Shown: positions 1 to 5,785 of the stretch, piece after piece
Position numbering within the stretch: the first letter of the stretch is position 1
Layout of the letters: each line of letters starts with the position of its first letter
DNA from: Dehalococcoidia bacterium
GTDB taxonomy: Bacteria > Chloroflexota > Dehalococcoidia > SAR202 > UBA11138
DNA length: 6,703 bases
Assembly (NCBI GenBank): GCA_012270625.1
Contig: JAAXHZ010000155.1
Span: 1 to 6,703 of the forward strand
Direction of reading: 5' to 3'
The notes under the pieces: model-generated
Database searches by the model: none
Seen by the model: the letters and a program-made list of their open reading frames with translations, nothing else
What the model was told of the DNA's origin: nothing
Position numbers and translations under genes: made by a program

Positions 1-569
1 GCCTCCTCGTTGTTCTCCTCGTTGAACCTGCGGATCAACTCCTCGAAGACGGTGCCCATGCCGTGATTGTCCAGTCCCTCCAGACGCACTGAGCCGTCGC
101 CGTTCAGCACAGGCAGCGGGCTGAGGTTGATGGAAGGGTCCAGGAACTTCTCGATCAGGAAGCCCAAGGCGTCCGCTTCCACCAATGTGGGCATCTGATT
201 GCGGAACTTGAATTTCTCCAATACCTCCTGGACGTTGGAGGAGAAGCCGTCGAGGTATTCCTCGAAGTCAGCGCGCAAGCGTTGGGGTTGGCCACGGGAG
301 GTCAGGTCGCGCAACCGGAATGACGACGTGTTGTAGAAGTCCTGGCCGGAGCTTTGCCGCAAAGCGGCGTCCTGATTCGTTATACCGGCGTCGTCCAACT
401 GCTCCTTCATGCGAAGCACCGCTTCCTTGGCAGGTTCCAGAACCGCATCCAAGCGTCGAATGACCGTCATGGGGAGGATGACATCCCGGTACTTGCCCCG
501 GACGTAGACGTCCCGCAGCACATCGTCGGCAATGCCCCAGATGAAGCTGCTGATGTTGAGGGTAGTCAC
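1..569 (-). CDS. hsdM: Type I restriction-modification methyltransferase subunit HsdM, N-terminal part
   Basis: HsdM is the N6-adenine methyltransferase subunit of a type I restriction-modification complex, working with HsdS (target recognition) and HsdR (restriction translocase). The first 189 codons are in the window and the 3' part runs off the left edge. I read it by translating the minus strand. The N-terminal helical domain typical of HsdM is clear: SSFIWGIADDVLR near residue 7, VILPMTVIRRLDAVLEP near 27, QDFYNTSSF near 80, a DFEEYLDGFSSNVQE segment near 106, and DNHGMGTVFEELIRRFNEEN near 167, which leads into the SAM-binding domain. The catalytic NPPF motif would lie outside the window. 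The start is a GTG at 567-569; the nearest Shine-Dalgarno-like sequence (AGGAG, 582-586) is 12 bases upstream, a little far, and no in-frame ATG or TTG lies between. It has its own promoter candidate. Confidence 0.93.
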   Translation of the reverse strand, partial: MTTLNISSFIWGIADDVLRDVYVRGKYRDVILPMTVIRRLDAVLEPAKEAVLRMKEQLDDAGITNQDAALRQSSGQDFYNTSSFRLRDLTSRGQPQRLRADFEEYLDGFSSNVQEVLEKFKFRNQMPTLVEADALGFLIEKFLDPSINLSPLPVLNGDGSVRLEGLDNHGMGTVFEELIRRFNEENNEE

Positions 570-598
570 TGGATCGCCACGCTCCTTTTGTAGTGCCC

Positions 599-625
599 AT
601 TATACTACCCAGGCTTCCGGTCCAA
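599..625 (-). promoter_or_regulatory. Candidate sigma-70 promoter for hsdM
   Basis: On the minus strand a perfect TATAAT -10 box (599-604) follows a TTGGAC -35-like box (620-625) with a short 15-base spacer; a weaker CTTGGA match gives 16. Transcription would start near 592, leaving a leader of about 22 bases before the GTG start of hsdM. The -10 box is strong, the -35 placement is uncertain. Confidence 0.5.
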
Positions 626-646
626 GGAAGCGGGGCTTTGGGTAGT
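604..646. repeat. Nested inverted repeat over the hsdM promoter
   Basis: Outer arms ACTACCCA (604-611) and TGGGTAGT (639-646) are perfect complements. Inside them GCTTCC (613-618) and GGAAGC (626-631) form a second perfect pair with a 7-base loop. The structure covers the -35 box and touches the -10 box. A further GGGTAGT copy lies at 560-566 over the start codon. It could be an operator for a regulator of the restriction system or an RNA hairpin in transcripts reading in from upstream. There is no U-tract, so I do not call it an intrinsic terminator. Confidence 0.5.
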
Positions 647-728
647 CAGCCGGAGGCCAGCCCTCAACTGCAACGAGGGTGGTACCAGTGCTAGCCGCCC
701 GAACAGCGTGGGCGCTCCTACCCTGCGA

Positions 729-2831
729 CTATAGCAATATAGCAACAGGGGCGGTACACGAACAATGTTCGCCGCACAGGCACCATGAGCAGGGAGCACT
801 CAGAAAGAATAGCCCTGCTGATTCCTTATATCTCCAACCTGAACCTGGGCGCAAAAATTCTTGCGTCCATTCAATCGTGGTAGAGCGAGTTGACGATAGG
901 CAGTACCAGTACCATACCCTGTTTGACCTCTCGGTCGGGCTGTAGCCTGCGGAGCTTCCCCTCACGGCAAGATGCATACAGTTGCAGCGCCCTCTGTCCT
1001 CGAAATCCCGCTTAAGTTTGTCCCGGTCCGCGATAGCCCTCTCCGAGTCATGGACAACAAAAAGAATGTGCGCCTCTTGTGGATACTTCGTCAAGTCTGC
1101 TGCCATACCCTCCGTGGATCTGCTAGGCGAGGTGTTCCCTCGGATGTACTTGCCCTCGATTAGCAGGTGAGCGCGGTCAAGGGAGAAGTCCGGCTTCACC
1201 CCAGCACTCGCGAAGGGCACAGCAGGGTGTTCCCGCTGTATATCATCGCGCCACGCGGTAAGAAGGCCCTCGATCTTATCGTTGAGGTCAGCTTCGTTCT
1301 TCGGCTGCTCAGTGCGGAAGACTTTAGGGATGGCTGCTTCCAAGCGCGTCTGAAGGGCCATCACCAAACGCTCGATGGGCTCTCGGAGGAACTCCCGGTC
1401 CGAGACTAGTGCGAGCAAGGAGTCAGGCGCCAGTGCTGCGAATACGTCCTCATGTAAATCCTGCATCCGCCGGAGAACCTTACCGACTTGGTTCCCATGC
1501 TGTGAGCACAGGTACCATACCTTGTCGACAAGAGCCATCTCATCATCGCAGTCCGGCGCCCAACCATTGAGATGTTGGAGATCATCGAGAGTCTGACTAT
1601 AGAAGTAGTCAACGTTCCAGTTGGCGAAGTTAGCGGCCTGCCTGAGGTAATCGATGATAGTTGTCTTGCTTTGTCCGTTCGAGATACTCTTCCTGATGAT
1701 GTCGTTGGCGTACAACCCTGACTGGTCATGCTCCTCGGCCTGAGCGCCATACACACCGATGCGCCGGTCAATACACTGGAAGCACTCGCCACAGTGAGTG
1801 GCATTGGCCCCCGACTTGAAGGTATGACTGCAGGAGACTGAGCTCGGAATAAGGCGCGCAAATCCCCTAGCGATTAGGCCCTCTACAACGTCAGTCTTCG
1901 TTTTCCACAGGAACGGCGTCTCTATGCTGACGGGCTGCTCAGCGATCAGCGAGAACAATTCTGCGAGCCTCCCGAGCGTCTGTGGATGCGTTGTCCTGCT
2001 CGCTCGCGCGTTCAGGAGGTCATCCCGCCTAACAAAGTTCAGGCTGGTAACGCCGTTCTCGTAGACAAACACTCTGTCCTGCCCATACGCTTTGGCAATG
2101 GCGAAGGCGATGCTGCCGTATAGGAACGACCGTGTCCGCTGCGTTTCCTCCTTGGCGCGGACGCCCTGCAAACTGGTGCGGAACTGGTAATGGTTCACGC
2201 GATTAGGGTATGCGTCTTGAAGCGCGTTAGCGAGGGCTTTCTGCGTTCGCATAATGCTTGGCTGTGATGATTGGTGGCTGACGAGGCAGACGTGGTCGTG
2301 CGTCTCCTCCAGGTGTTGAATCGCTCCAGCGAGAGAATCGAGTCCGCCAGAGAACAGCATGACAGAGAGGCTATCCGTCGACACACTTTGGAAGGCCTCG
2401 CTGTCAAACAGGTCTGCCTGAGACGTCGAGTGCCCGGGCTGAAAGGTGAATTCGTAGGACTGGTCCCCAGTCATGAAACAGAGTGCAGCCCGCAGGGCCT
2501 CTTGCACATCAGGTCGGCTCCAAAACGCATAGTCCCTGACGCGCACCACGTAGTGCAGGTTTCTGGTCCAGCTGTGGTATTCGACACTGTCTTTGGCACC
2601 CCTCGGGGTCAGCCGGTCGCCCGCAAACACGTACGCGGCAATCTCAAGCAAGTCAAGGCACCGGTCCGGCAGATGGTAGACGCTTCGCACGAAGTCCGGC
2701 AGCCCGAGCCGAACATTGGCGCTGCCGGTCAGCGGCCTGTAGTCGAGGAGTTTGTAGCCCGCCTCCTCCACATCAACAGGAGGGCTTGCGCCGTTGCACA
2801 GGAAGCGAGCAGGCGTCCGTCCTGTGCTCAT
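729..2831 (-). CDS. QueC-like PP-loop (7-cyano-7-deazaguanine synthase-like) protein fused to a PD-(D/E)XK nuclease, probably frameshifted at the 3' end
   Basis: The start is ATG at 2829-2831, with AGGAGG 7 bases upstream and a 4-base ATGA overlap with the preceding gene; an in-frame start at 2945 would overlap that gene by 118 bases. Residues 1-150 form an N-terminal domain that I believe resembles that of defence QueC-like proteins such as QatC. Residues 157-360 are QueC-like: the PP-loop SGGLDS (161-166) binds ATP, and Cys334, Cys347, Cys350 and Cys353 followed by RR reproduce the QueC zinc site. True QueC makes preQ0; relatives in Qat and type IV CBASS serve defence. Residues 510-616 look like a PD-(D/E)XK nuclease: Glu513, Asp548 (in KPDF), then EGK with Glu559 and Lys561. 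At codon 617 (bases 981-983) the frame seems broken: a +1 shift continues TVCILP and stops at 962, giving about 622 residues instead of 700. The domain assignment is firm; the substrate and the role are inferred. Confidence 0.88.
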   Translation of the reverse strand: MSTGRTPARFLCNGASPPVDVEEAGYKLLDYRPLTGSANVRLGLPDFVRSVYHLPDRCLDLLEIAAYVFAGDRLTPRGAKDSVEYHSWTRNLHYVVRVRDYAFWSRPDVQEALRAALCFMTGDQSYEFTFQPGHSTSQADLFDSEAFQSVSTDSLSVMLFSGGLDSLAGAIQHLEETHDHVCLVSHQSSQPSIMRTQKALANALQDAYPNRVNHYQFRTSLQGVRAKEETQRTRSFLYGSIAFAIAKAYGQDRVFVYENGVTSLNFVRRDDLLNARASRTTHPQTLGRLAELFSLIAEQPVSIETPFLWKTKTDVVEGLIARGFARLIPSSVSCSHTFKSGANATHCGECFQCIDRRIGVYGAQAEEHDQSGLYANDIIRKSISNGQSKTTIIDYLRQAANFANWNVDYFYSQTLDDLQHLNGWAPDCDDEMALVDKVWYLCSQHGNQVGKVLRRMQDLHEDVFAALAPDSLLALVSDREFLREPIERLVMALQTRLEAAIPKVFRTEQPKNEADLNDKIEGLLTAWRDDIQREHPAVPFASAGVKPDFSLDRAHLLIEGKYIRGNTSPSRSTEGMAADLTKYPQEAHILFVVHDSERAIADRDKLKRDFEDRGRCNCMHLAVRGSSAGYSPTERSNRVWYWYCLSSTRSTTIEWTQEFLRPGSGWRYKESAGLFFLSAPCSWCLCGEHCSCTAPVAILL
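731..746. repeat. Short tandem repeat
   Basis: ATAGCAAT (731-738) is followed at once by ATAGCAAC (739-746): two 8-base units differing at the last base. Function unknown; it may be chance. Confidence 0.3.
759..771. repeat. 13-base palindrome upstream of hsdM
   Basis: CGAACA-A-TGTTCG is a perfect inverted repeat with 6-base arms and a single central base, flanked more loosely by GCGG and CCGC. It is about 135 bases upstream of the hsdM -35 box. It resembles a binding site for a dimeric regulator, but no regulator is encoded in the window. Confidence 0.4.
848..869. repeat. Small hairpin downstream of the QueC-nuclease gene
   Basis: GGGCGCAA (848-855) and TTGCGTCC (862-869) pair with one G-T wobble around a 6-base loop, about 95 bases past the predicted shifted-frame stop on the minus strand. 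No U-tract follows on either strand, so a classical terminator is not supported. Confidence 0.3.
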
Positions 2832-3610
2832 CGAGGAGCCTCCTCTCGGAGGAGTTCCTCGTGGAGCTTGCCCATTGAATGCGCAACGAAACCTGCGATT
2901 TCCTCGACTGAAGGCGTCCCATTCCGCGCGTGTCGATTGAACCATCCGGCAGAGAAGGACTGCGTGATCCTCGCCGTCTCGAAAGCATGGCGTGACACAC
3001 CGTCTACGTGCTCCTGTAGCCGAGTCGCCAAGCGCTCGCGAGCCTCTGTGCCGCCTGCTTGCGAGGAAGCCGCCCGTCCCAGGAAATAGTTCAGGTAGCG
3101 TTCAACAAACTTCGCAAAAAAGAGCCGCGATAGCTCACAGAACCCACTCCCATCGCCTGCGCTGCGCCACACCGCTATTACTTGCTCGTGCTCGCCGGTG
3201 AACGAGAGCTGCCGTGTCTGTCGGTCCGTCCACTGCACTATGGCGTCCACGGCGGCTTTACGCGCCAGTTCCGCATACTCCCCCGACTGCCGCTTATCTG
3301 CGATGTGCTGGCCTAAGGCGCTTGTGAGGGTGAGTAGCGAGGGATTCGTCGACAGGTCGATGGCGAGGTCGCCGAGCGATTCAGTATCGCCCCCCGCCGA
3401 GGCCGACAGGGCCAGACCAAGAAGGAACTGGAATGCTGCAACTACACCGGTATCACCAGGCACTGCGCGCAGTCGCGACCGCACGTTCCTCAGCGTTGCG
3501 TTGGCGAGCTCACGCACATCGCCGTCAACATCCGCCGCGGCCGCGATCCCTTCAACAACGGTAATCCACCGTTTGGTGCGAGGGAGAGCCCCTACACGCT
3601 CATGACCCAT
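2828..3610 (-). CDS. Unrecognised helical protein of the CD-NTase/QueC operon (possible QatB-like partner)
   Basis: I do not recognise a family with certainty. The 260-residue product looks mostly alpha-helical and soluble, with no signal peptide. Two segments look conserved: GFCELSRLFFAKFVERYLNY around 156-175, and HVDGVSRHAFETARITQ around 201-217 followed by SFSAGWFNRHA. A hydrophobic stretch at 56-71 is short and more like a buried helix than a membrane segment. The ATG start (3608-3610) overlaps the DprA-like gene by 11 bases, with GGAG 10 bases upstream; the end shares ATGA with the QueC-nuclease start. The protein begins Met-Gly, so Met removal would leave an N-terminal glycine. A small helical protein starting Met-Gly just before a QueC-like gene is also the QatB-QatC arrangement, so it may be a partner or substrate of the QueC-like enzyme. 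That role is inferred from position and first residues only. Confidence 0.85.
   Translation of the reverse strand: MGHERVGALPRTKRWITVVEGIAAAADVDGDVRELANATLRNVRSRLRAVPGDTGVVAAFQFLLGLALSASAGGDTESLGDLAIDLSTNPSLLTLTSALGQHIADKRQSGEYAELARKAAVDAIVQWTDRQTRQLSFTGEHEQVIAVWRSAGDGSGFCELSRLFFAKFVERYLNYFLGRAASSQAGGTEARERLATRLQEHVDGVSRHAFETARITQSFSAGWFNRHARNGTPSVEEIAGFVAHSMGKLHEELLREEAPR
2839..2852 (-). promoter_or_regulatory. Shine-Dalgarno site inside a hairpin
   Basis: On the minus strand CCTCC (2848-2852), a GAGA loop (2844-2847) and GGAGG (2839-2843) form a 5-bp hairpin with a GNRA-type tetraloop. The 3' arm is the AGGAGG ribosome binding site of the QueC-nuclease gene, so the hairpin would hide it. 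It lies inside the end of the upstream gene, whose ribosomes would open it, consistent with translational coupling. Confidence 0.5.
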
Positions 3611-4205
3611 CTTCGCGACGCTCCGTCAGAGCCAAGTTTCCACCGTCTGTCCCTATCCCCTTCGCCCCCACTCTAACCAGGTTTCCGTTCGCGGGGCTGT
3701 CCAGTGTAAGCAGGGGCTTGCCGTTGGCCGCAAGCGTTCGCGCGAATGCTTCCGTCTTGCCGCCGGGAGCGGCGTGGGCGATGAAGACCTGGGTTCCCAG
3801 ATCGGCCACAATCTCGTTCCGTTGGGCAGAGAGCTCCGCTGTCGGGCGGCGGACTGTTGAGGGGAACGGCGACAGGATCAGTAGGCGCCCATCATCCAGA
3901 GCGGCGCGCCAGTCGCGGGGGACGCGCATCGTCTCGATGCCGCGCGCCGGGCATACGACCACCGGCTGACTGCCCCGGAGCAACAGACGCAGGCATTCGC
4001 GTTCCATCGGCGTTTGGAACCCGCTGATGACGGGCACACCGGCGTTGCGCATGGCTCTTGCGAGGTCATAGGTCTTTAGGATGATGTCACCGGGGCAGCG
4101 ATTGGAACAGAAGAGGGCCGTGAGCGGCTCGTCAAGCAAGCTGAGATTGCCCTTCGACTTGGCTTGCGGTAGAAGTCCCACGTTCACTACTCCGCGCCCA
4201 TTCAC
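3600..4205 (-). CDS. DprA-like Rossmann-fold protein
   Basis: The 201-residue product looks like the Rossmann core of the DprA/Smf family (LOG/TIR-like nucleotide-binding fold). DprA proper loads RecA on incoming single-stranded DNA; short DprA-like proteins also occur in defence loci with unknown roles. Visible family features are a first strand LTALFC (28-33) with CPGD following, GVPVISGF (55-62) where DprA has its SG motif, PVVVCPARGIE (81-91), LLILSPFP (108-115), and the region from RNEIVADLG (129-137) through VFIAHAAPGGKTEAFA (140-155) to GKPLLTLD (162-169), which matches the DprA RN-IA and SG-TA strands. The N-terminal SAM and C-terminal winged-helix domains of full DprA are absent. The start is a GTG at 4203-4205, one base after the CD-NTase stop, with AGGGGA upstream. 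It probably binds a nucleotide, DNA or a signal made by the neighbouring CD-NTase, but this is inference. Confidence 0.75.
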   Translation of the reverse strand: MNGRGVVNVGLLPQAKSKGNLSLLDEPLTALFCSNRCPGDIILKTYDLARAMRNAGVPVISGFQTPMERECLRLLLRGSQPVVVCPARGIETMRVPRDWRAALDDGRLLILSPFPSTVRRPTAELSAQRNEIVADLGTQVFIAHAAPGGKTEAFARTLAANGKPLLTLDSPANGNLVRVGAKGIGTDGGNLALTERREDGS

Positions 4206-4206
4206 A

Positions 4207-5046
4207 CTAGTCCCCTATGCCGAACAGGGCGCTGAACTCTGCCCTGGTTCTGCAACGGTTAACCCTGCTCCGCATCTGCCCAAAGTAGGTTGAGGCTCGC
4301 TTTCTGAGTGCGGAGTCAGTTGTGCACAAGTACTCGTCCACATACCTCGACTGCCCGGTCGAATCGATGATGGGGTGTATTACCGCCTTTATCGAGTGCC
4401 CCAAGAAGTGAACAAGCATCGCTTTCGGGTCTAAAGGGCCCTGGTAGTTGTTGAATGCGTCGATCGCCAGAGATTCCATGTGGTAGCCGCTAATTTTCCT
4501 GCTTGAACGGGTAATGAAGCAGTCAGCCAAGGCCTTGGCGAGTTTGACAATTGGAACTACTCTACCGTCTCTCGCCGTATTGACTTCGGCGAGTTTCCTG
4601 GCAAAGTCATCAGGCCTCACCACGTTGCTCCATTGACTGCTTCCCGGGTTCGCTATCCGAACACCGCCACTACCCGTCCGGATGGCGGGCAGTATCTGAA
4701 TCTCGGTCCCGTCGGAGTAGCTGACCGTCACCGCCAGGTTGCCCGCGCTTACGGTATTCTGCTGAAGCCGGTTCTGTATGGTATCCCGCACATACTCTAT
4801 GACCTCGGCAGGAGGTCGGTTTACAAGCGAAGACTCATTTACTATGAGAAGGACGTCGACATCGCTAAGGCCAGTTACGTATGTGCCTTTCTTGACTGAA
4901 CCACCAAACATGGTTTGCACCACGTTGCCCTTCTGTCTGAGGAACCCGCAGAGGCTTTCCAGACGCTGAGTGACAGTCCGTGTGTTCCTGCGGGCATACT
5001 GTGCGAGTAAAACCTCGCAGTACTCATTGAACCTATCGTCTGGCAT
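4207..5046 (-). CDS. CD-NTase / CBASS-type oligonucleotide cyclase
   Basis: The 279-residue product has the DNA polymerase beta-like nucleotidyltransferase fold of cGAS/DncV-like enzymes, which make cyclic or linear nucleotide signals after phage sensing. The active-site helix starts GGS (48-50), followed by GTYVTGLSDVDVLLIV (54-69), giving the GS-x(11)-DxD pattern with metal ligands Asp62 and Asp64. The next catalytic strand reads DGTEIQILPA (112-121): where OAS-type enzymes have the third carboxylate, three residues before the proline, there is Gln117, so Glu115 may serve. The C-terminal helical half holds VPIVKLAKAL (164-173), GYHMESLAIDAF (187-198) and DSTGQSRYVDEYL (228-240), typical of a CBASS cyclase clade as I recall it. 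The ATG start is 15 bases after the PIN gene, with GGAG 9 bases upstream. No Cap2/Cap3 (E1/E2/JAB) or HORMA/TRIP13 genes are in view. Confidence 0.88.
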   Translation of the reverse strand: MPDDRFNEYCEVLLAQYARRNTRTVTQRLESLCGFLRQKGNVVQTMFGGSVKKGTYVTGLSDVDVLLIVNESSLVNRPPAEVIEYVRDTIQNRLQQNTVSAGNLAVTVSYSDGTEIQILPAIRTGSGGVRIANPGSSQWSNVVRPDDFARKLAEVNTARDGRVVPIVKLAKALADCFITRSSRKISGYHMESLAIDAFNNYQGPLDPKAMLVHFLGHSIKAVIHPIIDSTGQSRYVDEYLCTTDSALRKRASTYFGQMRSRVNRCRTRAEFSALFGIGD

Positions 5047-5061
5047 GGATCATATCTCCGT

Positions 5062-5505
5062 CTACGCTTCTATCAGATCATCCAGGACAATAAGCGGCAA
5101 GTCTTGCACTCTGCGAAAGTCGGTATCGTTAGTGATGAATGCAGCGCAGCCAGCGCGCAGGGCAGTTGCGGCGTGGAGTGCGTCGGGTGTCGCCAAGCCC
5201 GTCGCAGCGCGGATATGGGCAGCGTCTTCCCAAGTTGCCAGGCTCGCAGGGATGAGATCCATCTCCGTAGCGGCAAGGATAGAGCGGAAAAGCATTTCAA
5301 GGCGGGCGTTGCCGTCTCGCAGGGGCCTGACAAGGGTTTCAAATGCAACGAGTTCGCTGCTTGCCAGACTGAACCGCCCGGCTTTGGCCTCTTCCCACAT
5401 CGGAGCCAGCAGATCACTATACGGCTCAACATGTTCTACGCTGTAGATAATGACGTTGGCGTCGATGTAGACCAACCCGCCAGTGGGCAGTGTTAACGGC
5501 CCCAT
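5062..5505 (-). CDS. PIN-domain ribonuclease toxin (VapC-like)
   Basis: This 147-residue protein is a PIN-domain endoribonuclease, the toxin half of a VapBC-like toxin-antitoxin pair; family members cut tRNA, rRNA or mRNA in the cytoplasm using Mg2+. The conserved acidic residues are all present: Asp15 in LVYIDANVIIY (11-21), Glu56 in FETLVRPLR (55-63), Asp108 in TPDALHAATAL (106-116), and Asp127 with Asp129 in TNDTDF (125-130). Length and motif spacing are normal, so the toxin looks intact. The ATG start (5503-5505) has AGAAGG 4 bases upstream and lies within the last codons of the antitoxin gene (13-base overlap). It ends 15 bases before the CD-NTase start, so it may be transcribed with the defence operon. 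Confidence 0.9.
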   Translation of the reverse strand: MGPLTLPTGGLVYIDANVIIYSVEHVEPYSDLLAPMWEEAKAGRFSLASSELVAFETLVRPLRDGNARLEMLFRSILAATEMDLIPASLATWEDAAHIRAATGLATPDALHAATALRAGCAAFITNDTDFRRVQDLPLIVLDDLIEA

Positions 5506-5726
5506 GATTCCTTCTCTTCTTTCAAGTAAGCTGCCACATCCGCCGCTGTCTTGAAAACCAGGCCACCCGGCGCTTCGTTCAAGATGTCGATGGCGGACCG
5601 TCGCGCTATAGGAGAGGCAGGAGTCACCACTACGTCCACATCCTCCCCTACGGAGAGGTTTTGATCGACAATCTCGACCTTCCCACCAGGCTGTACCGTC
5701 GTTCTGATGTGTAGTGCTTTTCGCAT
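5493..5726 (-). CDS. VapB-like antitoxin
   Basis: The 77-residue product starts MRKALHIRTTVQPGGKVEIV, a beta-strand pattern of an AbrB/MazE-like or related antitoxin domain that binds DNA, and ends in FKTAADVAAYLKEEKESWG, an acidic helical tail of the kind that covers a PIN toxin. RRSAIDILNEAPG (43-55) sits between the two. The position directly before and overlapping a PIN toxin supports the antitoxin role. I chose the ATG at 5724-5726 because a perfect AGGAGG (5734-5739) stands 7 bases upstream; a GTG at 5742-5744 would swallow that site. It probably represses its own operon together with the toxin. Confidence 0.85.
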   Translation of the reverse strand: MRKALHIRTTVQPGGKVEIVDQNLSVGEDVDVVVTPASPIARRSAIDILNEAPGGLVFKTAADVAAYLKEEKESWGR

Positions 5727-5733
5727 GGCACTG

Positions 5734-5739
5734 CCTCCT
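5734..5739 (-). promoter_or_regulatory. Strong ribosome binding site of the antitoxin
   Basis: AGGAGG on the minus strand, 7 bases before the ATG at 5724-5726. It decides that start over the upstream GTG. A strong site on the antitoxin and a weaker one on the overlapping toxin fits the need for antitoxin excess. Confidence 0.75.
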
Positions 5740-5767
5740 CTCACGATCTTGGTTTCTCGCTAGCTAT

Positions 5768-5785
5768 GGAATTGCTAATCATTCC
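5768..5785. repeat. Inverted repeat upstream of the antitoxin gene
   Basis: GGAAT (5768-5772) and ATTCC (5781-5785) are perfect arms around 8 bases; a GCTAGC palindrome follows at 5759-5764. The place, 30-60 bases before the antitoxin start, suits a VapBC operator, but the arms are short and no good -35/-10 pair is clear nearby. Confidence 0.3.

Larger units (their letters stand above)
570..961. other. Gap between the QueC-nuclease domain end and hsdM
   Basis: If the QueC-nuclease gene ends in the shifted frame at 962, this stretch of about 390 bases has no convincing gene. It holds the hsdM promoter and inverted repeats (599-646), a palindrome (759-771), an 8-base tandem (731-746) and a small hairpin (848-869). 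Bases 729-961 remain open in the unshifted frame of the QueC-nuclease gene, but the encoded residues are rich in Ser, Cys and Trp and look non-coding. Short alternative ORFs (for example 605-799 minus, 64 codons) show no recognisable features. Confidence 0.5.

Noticed and set aside
268..600. 110-codon minus-strand ORF starting ATG at 598-600
   Set aside because: It is in a different frame from the clear HsdM N-terminus covering the same bases and has no family features.
759..771. CGAACAATGTTCG as a Gram-positive type LexA (SOS) box
   Set aside because: The known box is CGAAC-N4-GTTCG; here only three bases separate the half-sites, and the site is far from the hsdM promoter.
848..869. Intrinsic terminator for the operon
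   Set aside because: The stem is short and no U-tract follows on the minus strand.
895..1001. Alternative +2 frame continuing the nuclease as RALQLYASCREGKLRRLQ to a stop near 870
   Set aside because: The stretch looks protein-like, but the other shifted frame gives a better match to the expected nuclease end and stops at once; I cannot fully exclude it without homologues.
2832..2945. Upstream start at 2945 for the QueC-nuclease gene
   Set aside because: It would overlap the previous gene by 118 bases and give an unlikely Arg/Gly/Pro-rich N-terminus; the ATG at 2829-2831 has a perfect ribosome binding site and an ATGA junction.
2271..3089. 272-codon ORF on the plus strand
   Set aside because: It runs opposite to two well supported genes, is Arg/Ser/Pro-rich and shows no domain; it is a shadow of the GC-rich genes on the other strand.
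5104..5496. Plus-strand ORF opposite the PIN toxin
   Set aside because: Antisense shadow of an intact PIN domain gene with all catalytic residues.
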